DNA from: Erythroxylum novogranatense
Taxonomy: Eukaryota > Streptophyta > Magnoliopsida > Malpighiales > Erythroxylaceae
Assembly (NCBI GenBank): GCA_029891385.1
Contig: CM057225.1
Coordinates: 78,331,887 to 78,395,886, forward strand
Length of the DNA stretch: 64,000 nt
Direction of reading: 5' to 3'
Shown: one piece after another, positions 36,146 through 48,039 of the stretch
Numbering within the stretch: position 1 is the first letter of the stretch
Layout: the number at the start of each line of letters is the position of its first letter
Notes under the pieces: model-generated
The model's input: only the letters and a program-made list of their open reading frames with translations
Told to the model about the DNA's origin: nothing
The model's database searches: none
Program-made: the position numbers and the translations under genes

Positions 36146-39100
36146 TTAGAATTTATTAATAATGTTTTGAATAATCATTCCCAAAATGACGCCAATCGCT
36201 ATGAGTAAGAATTCATGAGCCCATTCTGTGTTTGTCTGCAAAGGGGCAACTGCATTGAGTTGTTCATTTGTCTGCAAAGGGACTGGAGTCGGCATAGAAG
36301 AGAAGGGTGCATTGGCGGTGGAGACAATTGTTAGAGTAGTGCCCTAAAGGCAATCCCCTTTAGCGCTTTTTGTTCATAGTCATGTACAGACTTTATGAAT
36401 AAATAAAGAAAGGCATGTTTCATTTATTTGATGTTCTTTATGAATTGATAGTGATCTTTAATCAAATTAATGAAGTCCATGATATATGACATAGCATGAA
36501 GGAAATTATGATGTGATCATACTCCCGAGATTCCTATCATGTGTAATTATGTCAAGATATCTAAATTTTCCTAGTCATAGGATTAATGAGGTGGACATCA
36601 TTAATCCGGACGACTAACATATGTCATACTCCTTGATTGGATCAGCGGTGGATCTCGAAGCTGTAAATATGAGATATTTAGAGTTGACATATGGATGCTT
36701 ACTAGTAGTAGTAAGTTCATTGGATGACTGCCATGAGATCATCACATGGATTTATGTCGATGATAATCTCATCATAAGAATGGTGCAAGTATCCTTAGAC
36801 TTGAGGTACTCGAGGATATCTTGAATCTTGATCACATTTGACTCCATTCCTTGTGGCCTTCGAGAGGTTACTCATAGGGTGGTGCTTGGGTGCAGTTTGA
36901 GGTATTGAAGGTAATTGAGTAGCCAATAAAGGATTCATCACTTCGTGAAAATGAAGAGATACCACACCTCTTATCGGGATCATTACTTTAAGTCTCGGCG
37001 CCGAGCATGACTATGTCATGAAGAGTGTCTTCATGGACATATAAAGTAATGAGTCCTCAGACAGGAACTGATTTCACTTGGGCTAGACTTAGTCTAGTAA
37101 GAGTTGACATATTAGCCATACTCATAACCAAGTGGGGTATAGGATGATGAAAGGACGAATTGCACAGTAATTATTTATGGAAGGGTTCGTGATCTGGTTC
37201 GTGATGAATTCATCAAACCAATTACTTTCCGGTCAATTGGGGGTCATGATGTGTTGCTAGATACCGCTCATGACTTGCTCAGATTAATTGTTAATCTAAG
37301 TGGCCAACATAACCGGGAACCTAAAGGGTCACACGCTTAAGAGTGTTTCAGAGAATCTGTAAAATAGTAATTGGACAAAGTTCCAATTATGGAGAGCATT
37401 AGGATTAAATGGATCCCAATGGGATTGGGATATGTCCCGATGAGATCGTGACATCAATATTGCTAAGAAAGGTTTCAGAGTGTTTTGACGATCGGGGCCC
37501 ATGGTAGGTAGGACCAACCCAGCTTGATGGACCTCTTAGTAATTATATATATATATGTTAATTAATTAAATAATTAATTAATATATATAAATATATAGCC
37601 ATGTGGTGCGTTGGAAGGGAGGAGAAGATTAGAAACTTTGAAAAGTCAAAGTTGATTACTTTATTTCATTAATAAATGAATGGTTATTAATCTTCCACTT
37701 GGCATCTTCTTATGGTGAATTATTAAACTTAAGAGTTAAGTAAATAAATACCAAAGAGAGGAGCCTAAGGTGGAGGTCGACGGTTTTGACAAGAAGAAGA
37801 GGAAGAAAGCTTAAAGATTAAGCTTTGAAGTTGAAAAGAGTTTTTCAAGTCTTCTTTCATCAAGCACCATCGATTTTCTCTTCTCCAAGCAAGTGGTTCC
37901 AACGTTATTCTCAAGATCTCCGTGACGGGTAGGGTCTAGCGCTCTTATTCATTTCTAGCTATTTCCGGGTCAAAAGGGTTTGACTCGGTTAGGTTTTCTG
38001 ATCTCTGCGTGGATACCTTTAGAGATAGTCTCTATTGGCTATTCAGGTTTGAGTTTTCATACCGACACCGAGATCTTGGGTTTTCGGGAAGGTCCCGGGA
38101 TCAAAAATTTTTGTTTTCGCTGCTGGAACATGTGATGTTCCTCCCGGGATTTTCCTACAACAATGTCTACATTGGGTTGACCCGACCTATATGAGCCCAT
38201 GGCATAAGCTGTTTGTGCTTCATCCAATGTCTGATACCCCTTGAATCGAGCATTCGGAAATCCCTCAGTCACTTCTCTGACATCATCCTAATTGGTAAAA
38301 ATACCAACTTCACGTCCAGCAAAGACCACATAAAAATTGTATCGGCCCATATTTTTGAGAACCTGAAAATGAATCATACTATCATCATCAATACACGCAG
38401 GAAAATGACAAACAATAAATAGTAAGTAAACCAACCATTGATAAGTAAGATAATTGTTCACATATACATCATTCAAGATGACATGTACCCAGTTTCATCA
38501 CAATGCAAATTTAAAAATTAAACATCTCATATGTATGAATCTAAAAGGCTCCTAACATAAACCTGTTTTAGCTCTGGTGGTAAACCCCAGTAAATACACA
38601 TTAATTTAGCATGTCTCCCGAATATCTTTCCAGCCCTAAAAATTTCATCAACGGGGAAGCCGAAATTGACAAGTTCTTCACCCAACTTAGCTCCTTGCAT
38701 TTCTGCAATGGCGTCTGCAATCACCTTAGCATTCTCTTTGCTAGTTTCAATAGCAGCAGCAAATGATGCTGCAAGGCTTTATAGCGCTTCACTATCCCGC
38801 ATCTTCCGTTTCCCTTTGTTTTGTAGATTTCCAGCAGTGTTGTTGGAAGATGCCATTGGTCCAAGGACATGGGGTGAAGTTGTTAGAGGAGGAGGAGTTT
38901 GCAAGGCTGGTTGATCGCAAAGGTCATCAAAAGTTGGTTCAGCCGATGGGGCTTCGCCTTCTGTTTCACCCTCATCACCAATATCAACAAAGATCAAGAA
39001 CACTCGAGCCCTTCCACGGTGGGCTCTATCCTACCCGAACACAAATTCAAGTCTGGGGTAAAGCGGGAATGGCTTGCCAGGAGTGTAGTACTTGTTCGGG

Positions 39101-39502
39101 TGGCTCTGGAGAAAACATCACAGAACGTCAGAACGAATTACAGGTGATTATTCGGACAGGTCAAAAAACAATCAACAATAAGCAAAGAATTACCCTGATC
39201 CATTCATCAATGACTTGCTTGCTATCGATGACAACGCATTGCTTTGACTCATTCCAGCCAAAGCCACTGCAGTTTAACATGTCAAAAGCCATTTGAAATT
39301 TGTCTTTTAACCTTTTGTGCTTATTTTTTACATGTCTCCTATCAATCCCACACTCAGGAAACTTCTCCACCATCTGACGAGCAAGTGTTTGGGAAGTACC
39401 AGGCTTGAATTGGTCATTATCTACCCTCTGACCAGCTATCACAGCCTCCTCCATTAAAGTAACAAATGCATCTGTTTCACTGTCCGTCCAAATTCTTGAC
39501 AT
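36146..39502 (-). pseudogene. Harbinger accessory protein: Myb/SANT-like + RNase H1 N-terminal (viroplasmin-like) domain + C-terminal membrane segment
   Basis: Three coding exons: 39502-39194, 39105-38563, and 38362-38165 joined to 36328-36146 after removal of solo LTR F. All junctions are GT-AG and phase 0, giving 410 codons. Residues 1-127 are a Myb/SANT-like domain (RIWTDSETDAFVTLMEEAV, RRHVKNKHKRLKDKF, then SHPN). Residues ~210-284 form a conserved helical block (SKENAKVIADAIAEMQ). Residues ~291-335 match the RNase H1 N-terminal/viroplasmin fold (YNFYVVFAGREVGIFTN, ARFKGYQTLDEAQTAY). The last ~22 residues are hydrophobic (FLLIAIGVILGMIIQNI). Three stops break it: TAG 39033-39031, TAA 38781-38779 and TAG 38290-38288, the last where the domain usually has Trp. 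The Myb partner is expected in Harbinger; the other two parts are not. Confidence 0.75.
36329..38159 (+). mobile_element. Solo LTR F (plus), probably Ty1/copia, 1.8 kb
   Basis: TGTTAGAGTAGTGCCC...TTTTCCTACA with a perfect TSD ACAAT (36324-36328 and 38160-38164). A TATA-rich stretch (37540-37605) precedes a purine-rich leader, giving plus orientation. The start sequence resembles copia LTRs I have seen in dicots; no internal coding region is left to confirm the class. It lies inside the last exon of the accessory gene and its removal restores the frame. Confidence 0.85.
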
Positions 39503-39822
39503 TGCACCTACACCACGTAATGTCAAGAATCCCAAAACGTGCCAAACCATTCAACAGATAATTCTAACAAAATATATCAATTGATAGCAAGATGGACATA
39601 AAAAAAAGACAATATTGAATTTGCAGTAACATGCTATGAAATATCAAATTCATCAATAAAAGAAGACATGAAAACACTCCCTCAATTCAGTTACAATACA
39701 AAGCCTACCGAAATGAATCCTGCAATTCACTAATCTAAGAACTCACACTCTAAAACGAACTTAACAATTTAATTGTTGCTTCTCCATTCATCAAACATGT
39801 TCGTGGCTAATTCCTCTCTCCA

Positions 39823-42800
39823 TTAACTCCATTCATCACTTGCCTGAACACGATCAACAGTTTCAGGCAAGGAAGCATTTTCCCCAACTGGCATTTCCTC
39901 GGCATCAAAAGGGATATGCTCTGCAGGATCTTCTGCCATATGCAACCTAATAAAGTTGTGCAGAAGTGTGCATGCAAGAATTATCTGCACATGAGTGGTT
40001 GGTGAATAAAAAGATTGAGTTCTTAGGATTTTCCATCTTTTTTTCAGTAGCCCAAAAGCACGTTCAATTACATTCCTAGCAGAGGAGTGCCTCTTATTAT
40101 AGAGCTCCTCTCGGTTTCTAGGTGCCCTTCCATCTCTTGTCCACTCTTGAATGTGGTATCTTATGCCTCTAAAAGGTGAAAGAAATCCAGGACCGTTGGT
40201 ATAGCCAGCATCGACTAAGTAGTAATTTCCTATACACAAAATGACACTTTTACTATTGTGCATATTTAGTATCAAACATGTGTGCAAATTTTGGAAGTTG
40301 TGTATAATTCAGAGGTAACATACCCCTTGGCACTTGAAGCCCATGGTGCCTCGTTACTACATCATGCAGGACCCTTGAATCCGATGCTGAACCCTCCCAT
40401 CCTGCAAGAACATAAACAAAGTTTAAGTTCTTATCACACACCCCTAACACATTTGTGCATATTTTGCCTTTCCGACCTCTATATCTCGGTTTCTCTGCTT
40501 GAGGTACCGTAATATCTATGTAGGTCCCATCTAGGGCACCAAGTGTTGGATCCCGTTTATGAGACCCAACTTCTTACCTGAACCCATACTTACACTAAAC
40601 ACTTGAACCTCACTGCTTAAACACTTGATCATGGGCACTCTTGAATAGAATTCAAATCGAAAGAAAACAATAACAACAAGCTGAAACGGATCACATAATG
40701 AAATGGGAATCAGACACATGAATCGGAATAACAAGTGAAATGAAACAAATGCGAAGCTGATAGGATCGAATACAAATGTGAGACAAAACGGTCAATTGAA
40801 ACTAACATTTCAAAATCCCGACATCCGAGGCGTGAACATAGAAAATCTTGTCGCGTTGGAAACCCTTATGACTTAACCTATCTGAAAGTCGATGTACATT
40901 TTTTTTTGTCTTGCTTTCTTTTGCTTTTCATCTATAACTCATACTAAATCTCATCTTACTTGATTCTTCTTATTCATCACATTAAAATTTGCATTCCTTA
41001 TCATACTATCTCATGCTCATGCCAATAAACCCATAAATACATATACCATTAAAAAATTCGGCAGCATAACGACTGCACTTTAACCTATCCAAAAATCTGC
41101 AAATAGAAAAATTTATTTCTAATAACATCACACATACATCATGATCAACCGGACCCTCCGTCCGGGATCTCAGCAGAAACGCAAACCTAGATTCTCAACC
41201 ACTTCTAATCATTTTCATAACAAATCATAATCATCACATTTAAACTCATATCCCATCATCCCGTACATTCATCCATATCTAAATATCCGTACATATGTCC
41301 CAATTGCATTCATCATCTCAATCCAATTAATATACAAAACTAAATTGCGCAAATATAACTAATACATATTTGCTAATTCCATAACTCATGACTCAAATTC
41401 TTATACAATTGCATAATCCCAAAACAATACATTATGAATCGAAGGCTTACAATATTCTAATGGCATTCTCAAGCCATAGACCATTCCCAATAATCTTAAA
41501 ACAAATACACAGTTGACAAATCATGTACAACTACTTCGATGTCTTGGCGTCTTTCATCCAATCTCCGCATGAATACCGGAGATGGGGATGAAAGGGGGTG
41601 AGCTCGGAAGCTCGTGGATAACATGTTTATTAAACAAATAATAAGCAAAAGCATTTTCAAACCTTTCTTTCCATTGATTGAAACCAATGAAGGGTTACTT
41701 CTCAAAATTTCTCAAATTAAAAAATCTTTCATAAAGCTTTACAAATCGTTTTGCAAAACTCTCATAGTTGAAAATCCAAATTCTCATTTTGTCAAACTGT
41801 CAAACCATTGAACACATGAAATGCATTTCATATATATGCAGCATATTCTAAACAAAGTAAAACATATAATAAATCAATCGGTTTGGGTCGGTCCAGTAAA
41901 GCAGACGTCTCGCACATTCTCAAACGGTCATGCGGTAGTGAAACATATGGGAGTCCGAAAATGGAGCTCCTATGCCACTAGCAGCAGTAGAGAGAAGGCT
42001 TTAAAAGCGAGACCAAAGGTCTTGCGACTCCACATGAAGGACCTAACCAAACCCATGTAACACGATTCAAGCTTAAAACTTATATTGCCGAAGGCACATT
42101 TTCAGAAATTCCATTTTTCATGTAATGTCAAAAATCAACATGATGTTAACCATTCATAATATCACACAATCATTCACATAATCATATCACACTAATTCAC
42201 ATAACTAATCAATAAAACACATGAAACTCAATGTATATGTCATCTTTAACAATTTAACTTCAAAAATCCATTTAATAGATAGTTCAAGTCATTTATAGAG
42301 AAATCGTCCGAACCATTGCGGAAAGTTTCGTAAATCATTTCAAAACAATGACGTTCACATTTTATAAACCTTTTCAATTGCAATTGGTTCAATCATTGGC
42401 AAGACCATATCTTATAAAACTAACAATTAGAATTGCTCATAATTTGAAAAATAAACATATCACCCACCTTTAATTCCATGCCATAAGCTTGCTCCAATCC
42501 TCAAGTTGATCTTTCCTTCACTCTCACTTCCAACTTAAAATCACCTAAGTCATAAACCACCCAATCCAAAACATTCTCATTATATTTCTCAAAATTGATG
42601 TCATGATTTACAAGCCCATAAGATTTCTAACCTCTTTACATCATAATCTTCCACACAATTTTTACTCATATACTTTAGCATAAATTCCAAATCACTTCTC
42701 ATCCATAAATCAACATGACCCAAAGTATAAACACTAAAATTAACCCCATACATAACAAACCCATAACTACCTTAGGATAAATCAACTAAAATCTCAAGAA

Positions 42801-45604
42801 AAACTCAATTTTAAACTCATCTCTTACCTTTCTCTTCCTAAATTTCGAAATCCTTCATGGCTTGCAGAGTAAATCTCTTCTCCTTCTCTCTTTTCCTTCA
42901 AGAATCCATGGAGAAAGTCAAGCTAGAGGGGTTAGAACCCTACCTCTTCTTCCTCCTTCTTCTTCTTCTCCCATGAGCTCTTCCTCTCTTTTCTTTCTTT
43001 CTCTCATTTTCTTCTTTCTTCTGGAATTTTCGAGGGTCTTCCTCTCTTCCACGACCCTACCCCTCTTTTAAATGCCAAGACATTAAAATTTGAAGGTAAA
43101 AGACCTTCTTGCCATTGTCTTTTAAGCCTTTAACTCAAAACCTTAAGTTAACTTCCTGTTTTTCCCCTAAATATCTCTTTAAGTTATGCTCACTTTTGGA
43201 CAATTTTTCTCAAATCTAAATGAGGGAATTTGCTAAAAATTCCTTCTAGAGAATTGTTCGTCTATGTCTTAGCTTCATAATGCCTTAAGAATCGTCCAAT
43301 TCGGAGCACTATATCAAAAGTTATAGTCCAAACATGTCGGACATATCATTTGCTAACACATTTTCTAGCAATTCACTTCCTTCCAAACATAAACATTCTT
43401 AAAGGCTAACTTAAAATTTGGTTCCTTCATAACAATTGTAGCCCCATGCCTTAACTTTATTATGCCTCAAACATCGCTTCAATCAGATCTCTACAGATCC
43501 CGAAATTCGCAAAGTACTGAACTATGTTCAGAAACTTTCTTGACTCACTATGATTCACATAATCTTGCTCAATTAAATCTCTAAAATTTATAATTTTCAC
43601 ATAATCATGAACTTCATTGTCTTAGGAATCCAACGCTTCAAGAACCGAGTCATTCGAATGTCGGACGGAAAAGATATAAGCAAATGATTTGACAAAGCCG
43701 AATGAGGAAGGAAAATAGCAAGCTCAGAATGAGACAAAACATTCTGATTATCATGTGATTCAATCAAACTTTTTCAATTCAAATCCAATTGATACAAATT
43801 TTTATGGAGAGAAAGATACATATGTTAGGGATCCAATGCTTCAAGAATCGCCTCAATCCGAGGTAGGATACGTGAGTTATGATCAAAACAACTCAACATG
43901 TTCAAAACAGAAATTGATTTGAAACTCTTTTGGCGCAAATGCCATAACTTTCTCTAAAAATATCCAAATGACTTAGTTCTTACTCCATTTGAAAGATATG
44001 ATCAAGATCTACAACTCGTATTAGAGGCCTCGAAACCAAATTCGGCCTCAAAACCGGTCAAAAATATAAAATCCCCAAGGTGACCCGTAGCTGTCCGTTT
44101 AACGGACCTGTCCGTTTAACGGACACGTACGGCCAAAATGATACCAAACCATCCGAGAAAGTCCGTTAAACAAACACCCATGTCTGCCTAACGGATATAC
44201 ACATAGCAAGGGGTCCTTTTGACCCGTAGCTGTCCGTTAAACGGATTCCTATGTCCGTTTAACGAACATGCTAATTTTCACAACTTCTTCAATCTTTTTC
44301 CTATGCTTCTCTCATTCAAACTACCATCACATACTCTTATAATCTCCACATATTCACTTATTCAAAGGCCTAAACACTTCATAACAATTCTAGCAACAAA
44401 TTCTATTCATGAACTTCTCAAAACTCAACTAAATTGGTTCATCAAAACCTCAACTTTCAAACATGTCATCAAGCTGTCACTAACATAAATCTTATATAAC
44501 ATCATAACTTGCATCAACTATATCTCTTAACTCCGATATCGAAATCTTTCATACTTAGTCTCGTTGGAAAGATAAAATATCAAGCTACAACTTCAAAGGA
44601 GGCAACTTTGGCCAATTCTATTTCAATTGTTCCCTAATTCCCTTGAATCAGCATATACATTTTTATCTACATGCAAAAACTCAACATTCATGCTAACTTC
44701 ACTTTCTTAATTGCACAACATTAATAATAATTCAACTATCATTTAGAATTTATCCAAATCTCAACCTCAATTCATATGATTTCTTACATTCCATATCATC
44801 TAGTCATTCATAATCTCTTGATTTTTCATAGGGTCTTACATAGCTAAACATGATTCATGCTTAAGGCTTCTCAGCCCATCATCATACATAAATCACATTT
44901 CCTCATCTATAACTCAAATCACATACAAAACACTCATTTACTTTCATTTCCATATTTCTAATTTTCACTTCTAGGTTCGGGGTCCAACACCAAGACAACC
45001 CTTTGAACAAAAATCCTTGAAAACAAAGTTATATCATTAGTTATTTACAATACTATATTAGACAATTTGTAAGTTTACTAACCTTAAACCATTTCCATTT
45101 AGGGTCTGTGCAATCATCTGGAATTGGTATGGGCTTGACATACAACAGATGTTGTAGCCTTAGTACGGCCTTCAACACATTATGGAAGGCCCTACTTATT
45201 GTTTCTCCCGATCTCATCAACCTCACTTGTAGTACTCTATTAGATTCATTTTGCACTAATATTCGTAGGAAGATTAACAATTTTTCCTCAATAGGCACAT
45301 GACCAGTTTTCGTCAACCCACCATGGGTTTGCAGCATTTCATATAACACATTGAAAGTATGTAAGTCCATCCTTAAATCCCACTGACTATTCCTATCACC
45401 CTCATGCAAAATCCTATTTATATTAGCTTGCCTTGTTGGCATTGTCAATGCCCTACTCCCTAATGCATTGTCAGTCCTCCATCGTTTTCTTCTGTATACT
45501 GCCAACACTACCAATATGACCACTTTCATTAATTCTAACTGCCCATTCCAAACATCAAGAAAAGTCAATGCCTTTAAAATCGCTTCACGAACCCTTTTAT
45601 CCAT
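39823..45604 (-). CDS. PIF/Harbinger DDE transposase (HARBI1-like), interrupted by solo LTR G
   Basis: Three exons: 45604-45083; 45000-44990 joined to 40538-40324 after removing solo LTR G; and 40229-39823. GT-AG junctions agree in phase (0, then 1), giving 384 residues without a stop. The N-terminal half has WDLRMDLHTFNVLYEML and a helix-turn-helix-like stretch (EEKLLIFLRILVQNESN...GETISRAFHNVL). The DDE core has the first Asp in GALDGTYIDI, the second in AGWEGSASDSRVL, and Glu in RNVIERAFGLLKKRW, plus NYYLVDAGY and ACTLLHNFIR. It would cut and rejoin element ends at TTA targets with the Myb-like partner encoded downstream on the same strand. The solo LTR in exon 2, nine bases upstream of GALDGT codons, would abolish the protein unless spliced out. 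Start codon chosen as the first ATG of the open frame. Confidence 0.85.
40544..44989 (-). mobile_element. Solo LTR G (minus), 4.4 kb, inside transposase exon 2
   Basis: TGTTGGATCCC...GGGGTCCAACA with a perfect TSD CCAAG (40539-40543 and 44990-44994). Minus orientation is inferred because its complement holds blocks CTAGTGGCATAGGAGCTCC and GAGCTTCCGAGCTCACCCC, matching the plus-strand order in solo LTR A. A purine-rich leader-like stretch lies at 42850-43060 in the complement. It holds a palindrome cluster at 44093-44267 and no gene. Confidence 0.87.
44093..44267. repeat. Cluster of GTCCGTTTAACGGAC palindromes in solo LTR G
   Basis: Perfect or near-perfect copies at 44093, 44110, 44161, 44182, 44232 and 44253. 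They are the same motif as at 10936-11100 in solo LTR A. Confidence 0.8.
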
Positions 45605-45999
45605 GTTTGTAAATAAATACTATCTGCAAAGTATTTATACATTGTTATCAAAACCAATGTATTGTGTATGTGTAAGTGCAAATACTATTTGCAAACACAC
45701 ATGTACCTTTGTGTACCCAAAGGTAACTGAGAAGAATTAGGATCATTATGTAATAATAAAGATAATAAGAAGAAGCTTCTACAGGATACAATAAACCAAG
45801 CTAATGAAAACAAGATTATAAATGAAAGATAGTTAACCCAAAATCTAATACCCAAATGCATATGATGTAAAGAACTCCTCTCTCGTACCAAGTTTGCCTT
45901 TTTAGCCTATTACTATCCGTTTATTAAATGCTTACAATCAAACATTCACACACGGCAAGTTTTGTATATGTTGTTGATATAATTTACGTAGGAAATTGA

Positions 46000-46860
46000 G
46001 TTTCTATGATGAAGGCTTTTAATAAGTTTATAATACAGACTCTCGAGATGATTGATTTAGGAGCTACTGTTGTGTAGGATTCTTATGGGATGATTTAAGA
46101 ATAGTTGGCCTAAAAGATTTTAAGTTTGTCAAAATATCCTTGACTACAAATGAAAAGCAATTGTTAGTGGATGGAATGAAAAAGAGGATGAGAAAAAGTT
46201 GAGAAACATTATAGGTGGTCTTATGTATCTCACACATACAAGGCCGAACATCATTTATTTCTAGTTCATGCATGGCCTAAGCAAACTTTATCTAGGATTT
46301 GTAAAGAGAGGAATTTCAGATATTAGAATTAGGTATTTAAGAGGAATATTAGTTAAACTTATTTCTTTTGCTAATATGCTTCTTTAGCATAAGATAGCAA
46401 AAGTATAACCTGTATTTCATAGCTTGGGCTTAGGAACCACCTCCTTGTCATTATAAAGAAGCAACAAAGTCCAACACTCTCAACTATAGAAGTAGAATAT
46501 ACAGTAGGAATAACTATAACAAGCCATATTGTTGGAATAACAAGGATTCTAAAAGATTTGAAGTGAGAGCAAGATAAACCAATTATACTATTATGTGATA
46601 ACAAATCAGAAATTTCTATGGAAAAGAATCCAGTTAAACAAGGAAAAATAAAGTGTATTGAAACCAAATATCACCTCATTCAAGAGTTAGTTGCTAAAGG
46701 AGTTGAGAAGCTGAAGGATGTTAATACTGATAATTAACCAACAAACATCTTTGCAAAAGTCTTATCAAAATTCAAGCTCAACAAATTTTGATCATTCAAG
46801 CCCTCTATGAATTAAAGGGTGGAAGGTTAGAATATTTCCATAATGTTTTATCCTTTAACA
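46000..46860 (+). pseudogene. Decayed Ty1/copia pol 3' end (RT tail and RNase H)
   Basis: Plus-strand reading across several frames shows an RT tail (MMKAFNKFIIQTLEMIDLG), a block like GGLMYLTHTRPNIIYF, then RNase H. The last reads STIEVEYTVGITITSHIVG, PIILLCDNKSEISMEKNPV and KYHLIQELVAKGVEKLKDV, ending near PTNIFAKVLSKFKLNKF. These are the normal last parts of copia pol. A polypurine-like AAAGGGTGGAAGG (46814-46826) follows, so an LTR remnant may start near 46827. Numerous stops and shifts; no 5' part or matching LTR is visible. Confidence 0.8.
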
Positions 46861-47690
46861 ATTGTTGATCTTTTTAGTTAATTTTTGTATGAAGTCATTA
46901 GCATATCTTGTTGATGTTAGATAAATCTTTAAATAATTATAACAAACACGTGTAATCAATTAGATAAGTTTTGCTGTGCAAATCTAAAAATGAAAGAATA
47001 AAAGTCATGTAGCCTTGGTTATCACCGACCACATATAGCCAACATGAGAAATTTATACTTAGGATATTATGACTTTTGTTTAGAAAGTTCAAAATCATAT
47101 ATGATTTATTATATATATATGGCAAGCCTTGTAACTAAAAGACATGCATAATACGAGAATTGATTATAAAGAGACATTTTCACTAGTTATTGAGTTTACT
47201 TCATTATGAGTAATAATAACTATAGTAACTACAGATAATAATAACTATACTTCATTATTGTGTATGGTTTTCATATGAATGGTGAAGATGTCTATGTATA
47301 TTTTAAAATATAAATATAAATTGTAAAGGGAACATATCAATACATAAAGAGACTGCACATATAAGTGAAGTAAGCAATTGTATGTCCTAGGCTGAGCAAT
47401 GTATGTATATATCATGTAAATTAGTAATGAAGAGAATGCGTATGGAACTACTCAATTATATTAGCTTTTCTTGTATAAATTGTAAAGAGCGATGCATGCA
47501 TCTACAATATGACATCTGGAATTATTCCCAGAATTGTAGGGTATTGCCAGTGATTCATATGGAGAACACAATCATTTCTTTCCTAATCATATTACGGTTT
47601 ACATAGTCATTGGAAATAATTAAGACGTGCAAGTAACCCCAACACTCCAAATCCATTCAGACATATTAGCAACTCAAAGTTTAATGTTTT
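46827..47690. other. Possible copia LTR remnant and AT-rich sequence
   Basis: Follows the polypurine-like tract, starting TTAGAATATTTCC. No second copy exists in the window to define it, and no gene is seen. Confidence 0.35.
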
Positions 47691-47698
47691 CTTGTATC

Positions 47699-47875
47699 CA
47701 GTGACGGAGTCAGAAAATTAAAGTAGGGGAGCCCAAATTTTAATTTTTTTAAATTTTAGGGGGCCCAATATATCACTGACCCTTAAATAATTCCGTTTAT
47801 ATATATATTAAAATTTTTTAAAAAAAACCTTGGGGGCCCAATGCCCCCCCAAGGCTACATGTGGCTCCGTCCCTG
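47699..47875. mobile_element. hAT-type MITE, 177 bp
   Basis: Terminal inverted repeats CAGTGACGGAGTCA and, complemented, CAGGGACGGAGCCA, flanked by a perfect 8-bp TSD CTTGTATC (47691-47698 and 47876-47883). The 8-bp duplication and CAG-type ends are hAT features. It carries internal GGGGGCCCAAT repeats and no gene. Confidence 0.9.
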
Positions 47876-48039
47876 CTTGTATCCAATTAGTGGGAATCAC
47901 TGTGGCCAATATCAGTTGTATGACCTATAGGGAGGGGAAAGGATATGTTGAATGCCAACGTCTAAATTTTGATTTAATTCAATTTATATGTAAATTAAAA
48001 ATTAAATTGTAAACTTTAATTTAAGAACTTCAATCTAAA

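Noticed and set aside
38666..39296. Plus-strand frames of 82 and 177 residues
   Set aside because: Antisense shadows of the accessory gene exon, which has domain support on the minus strand.
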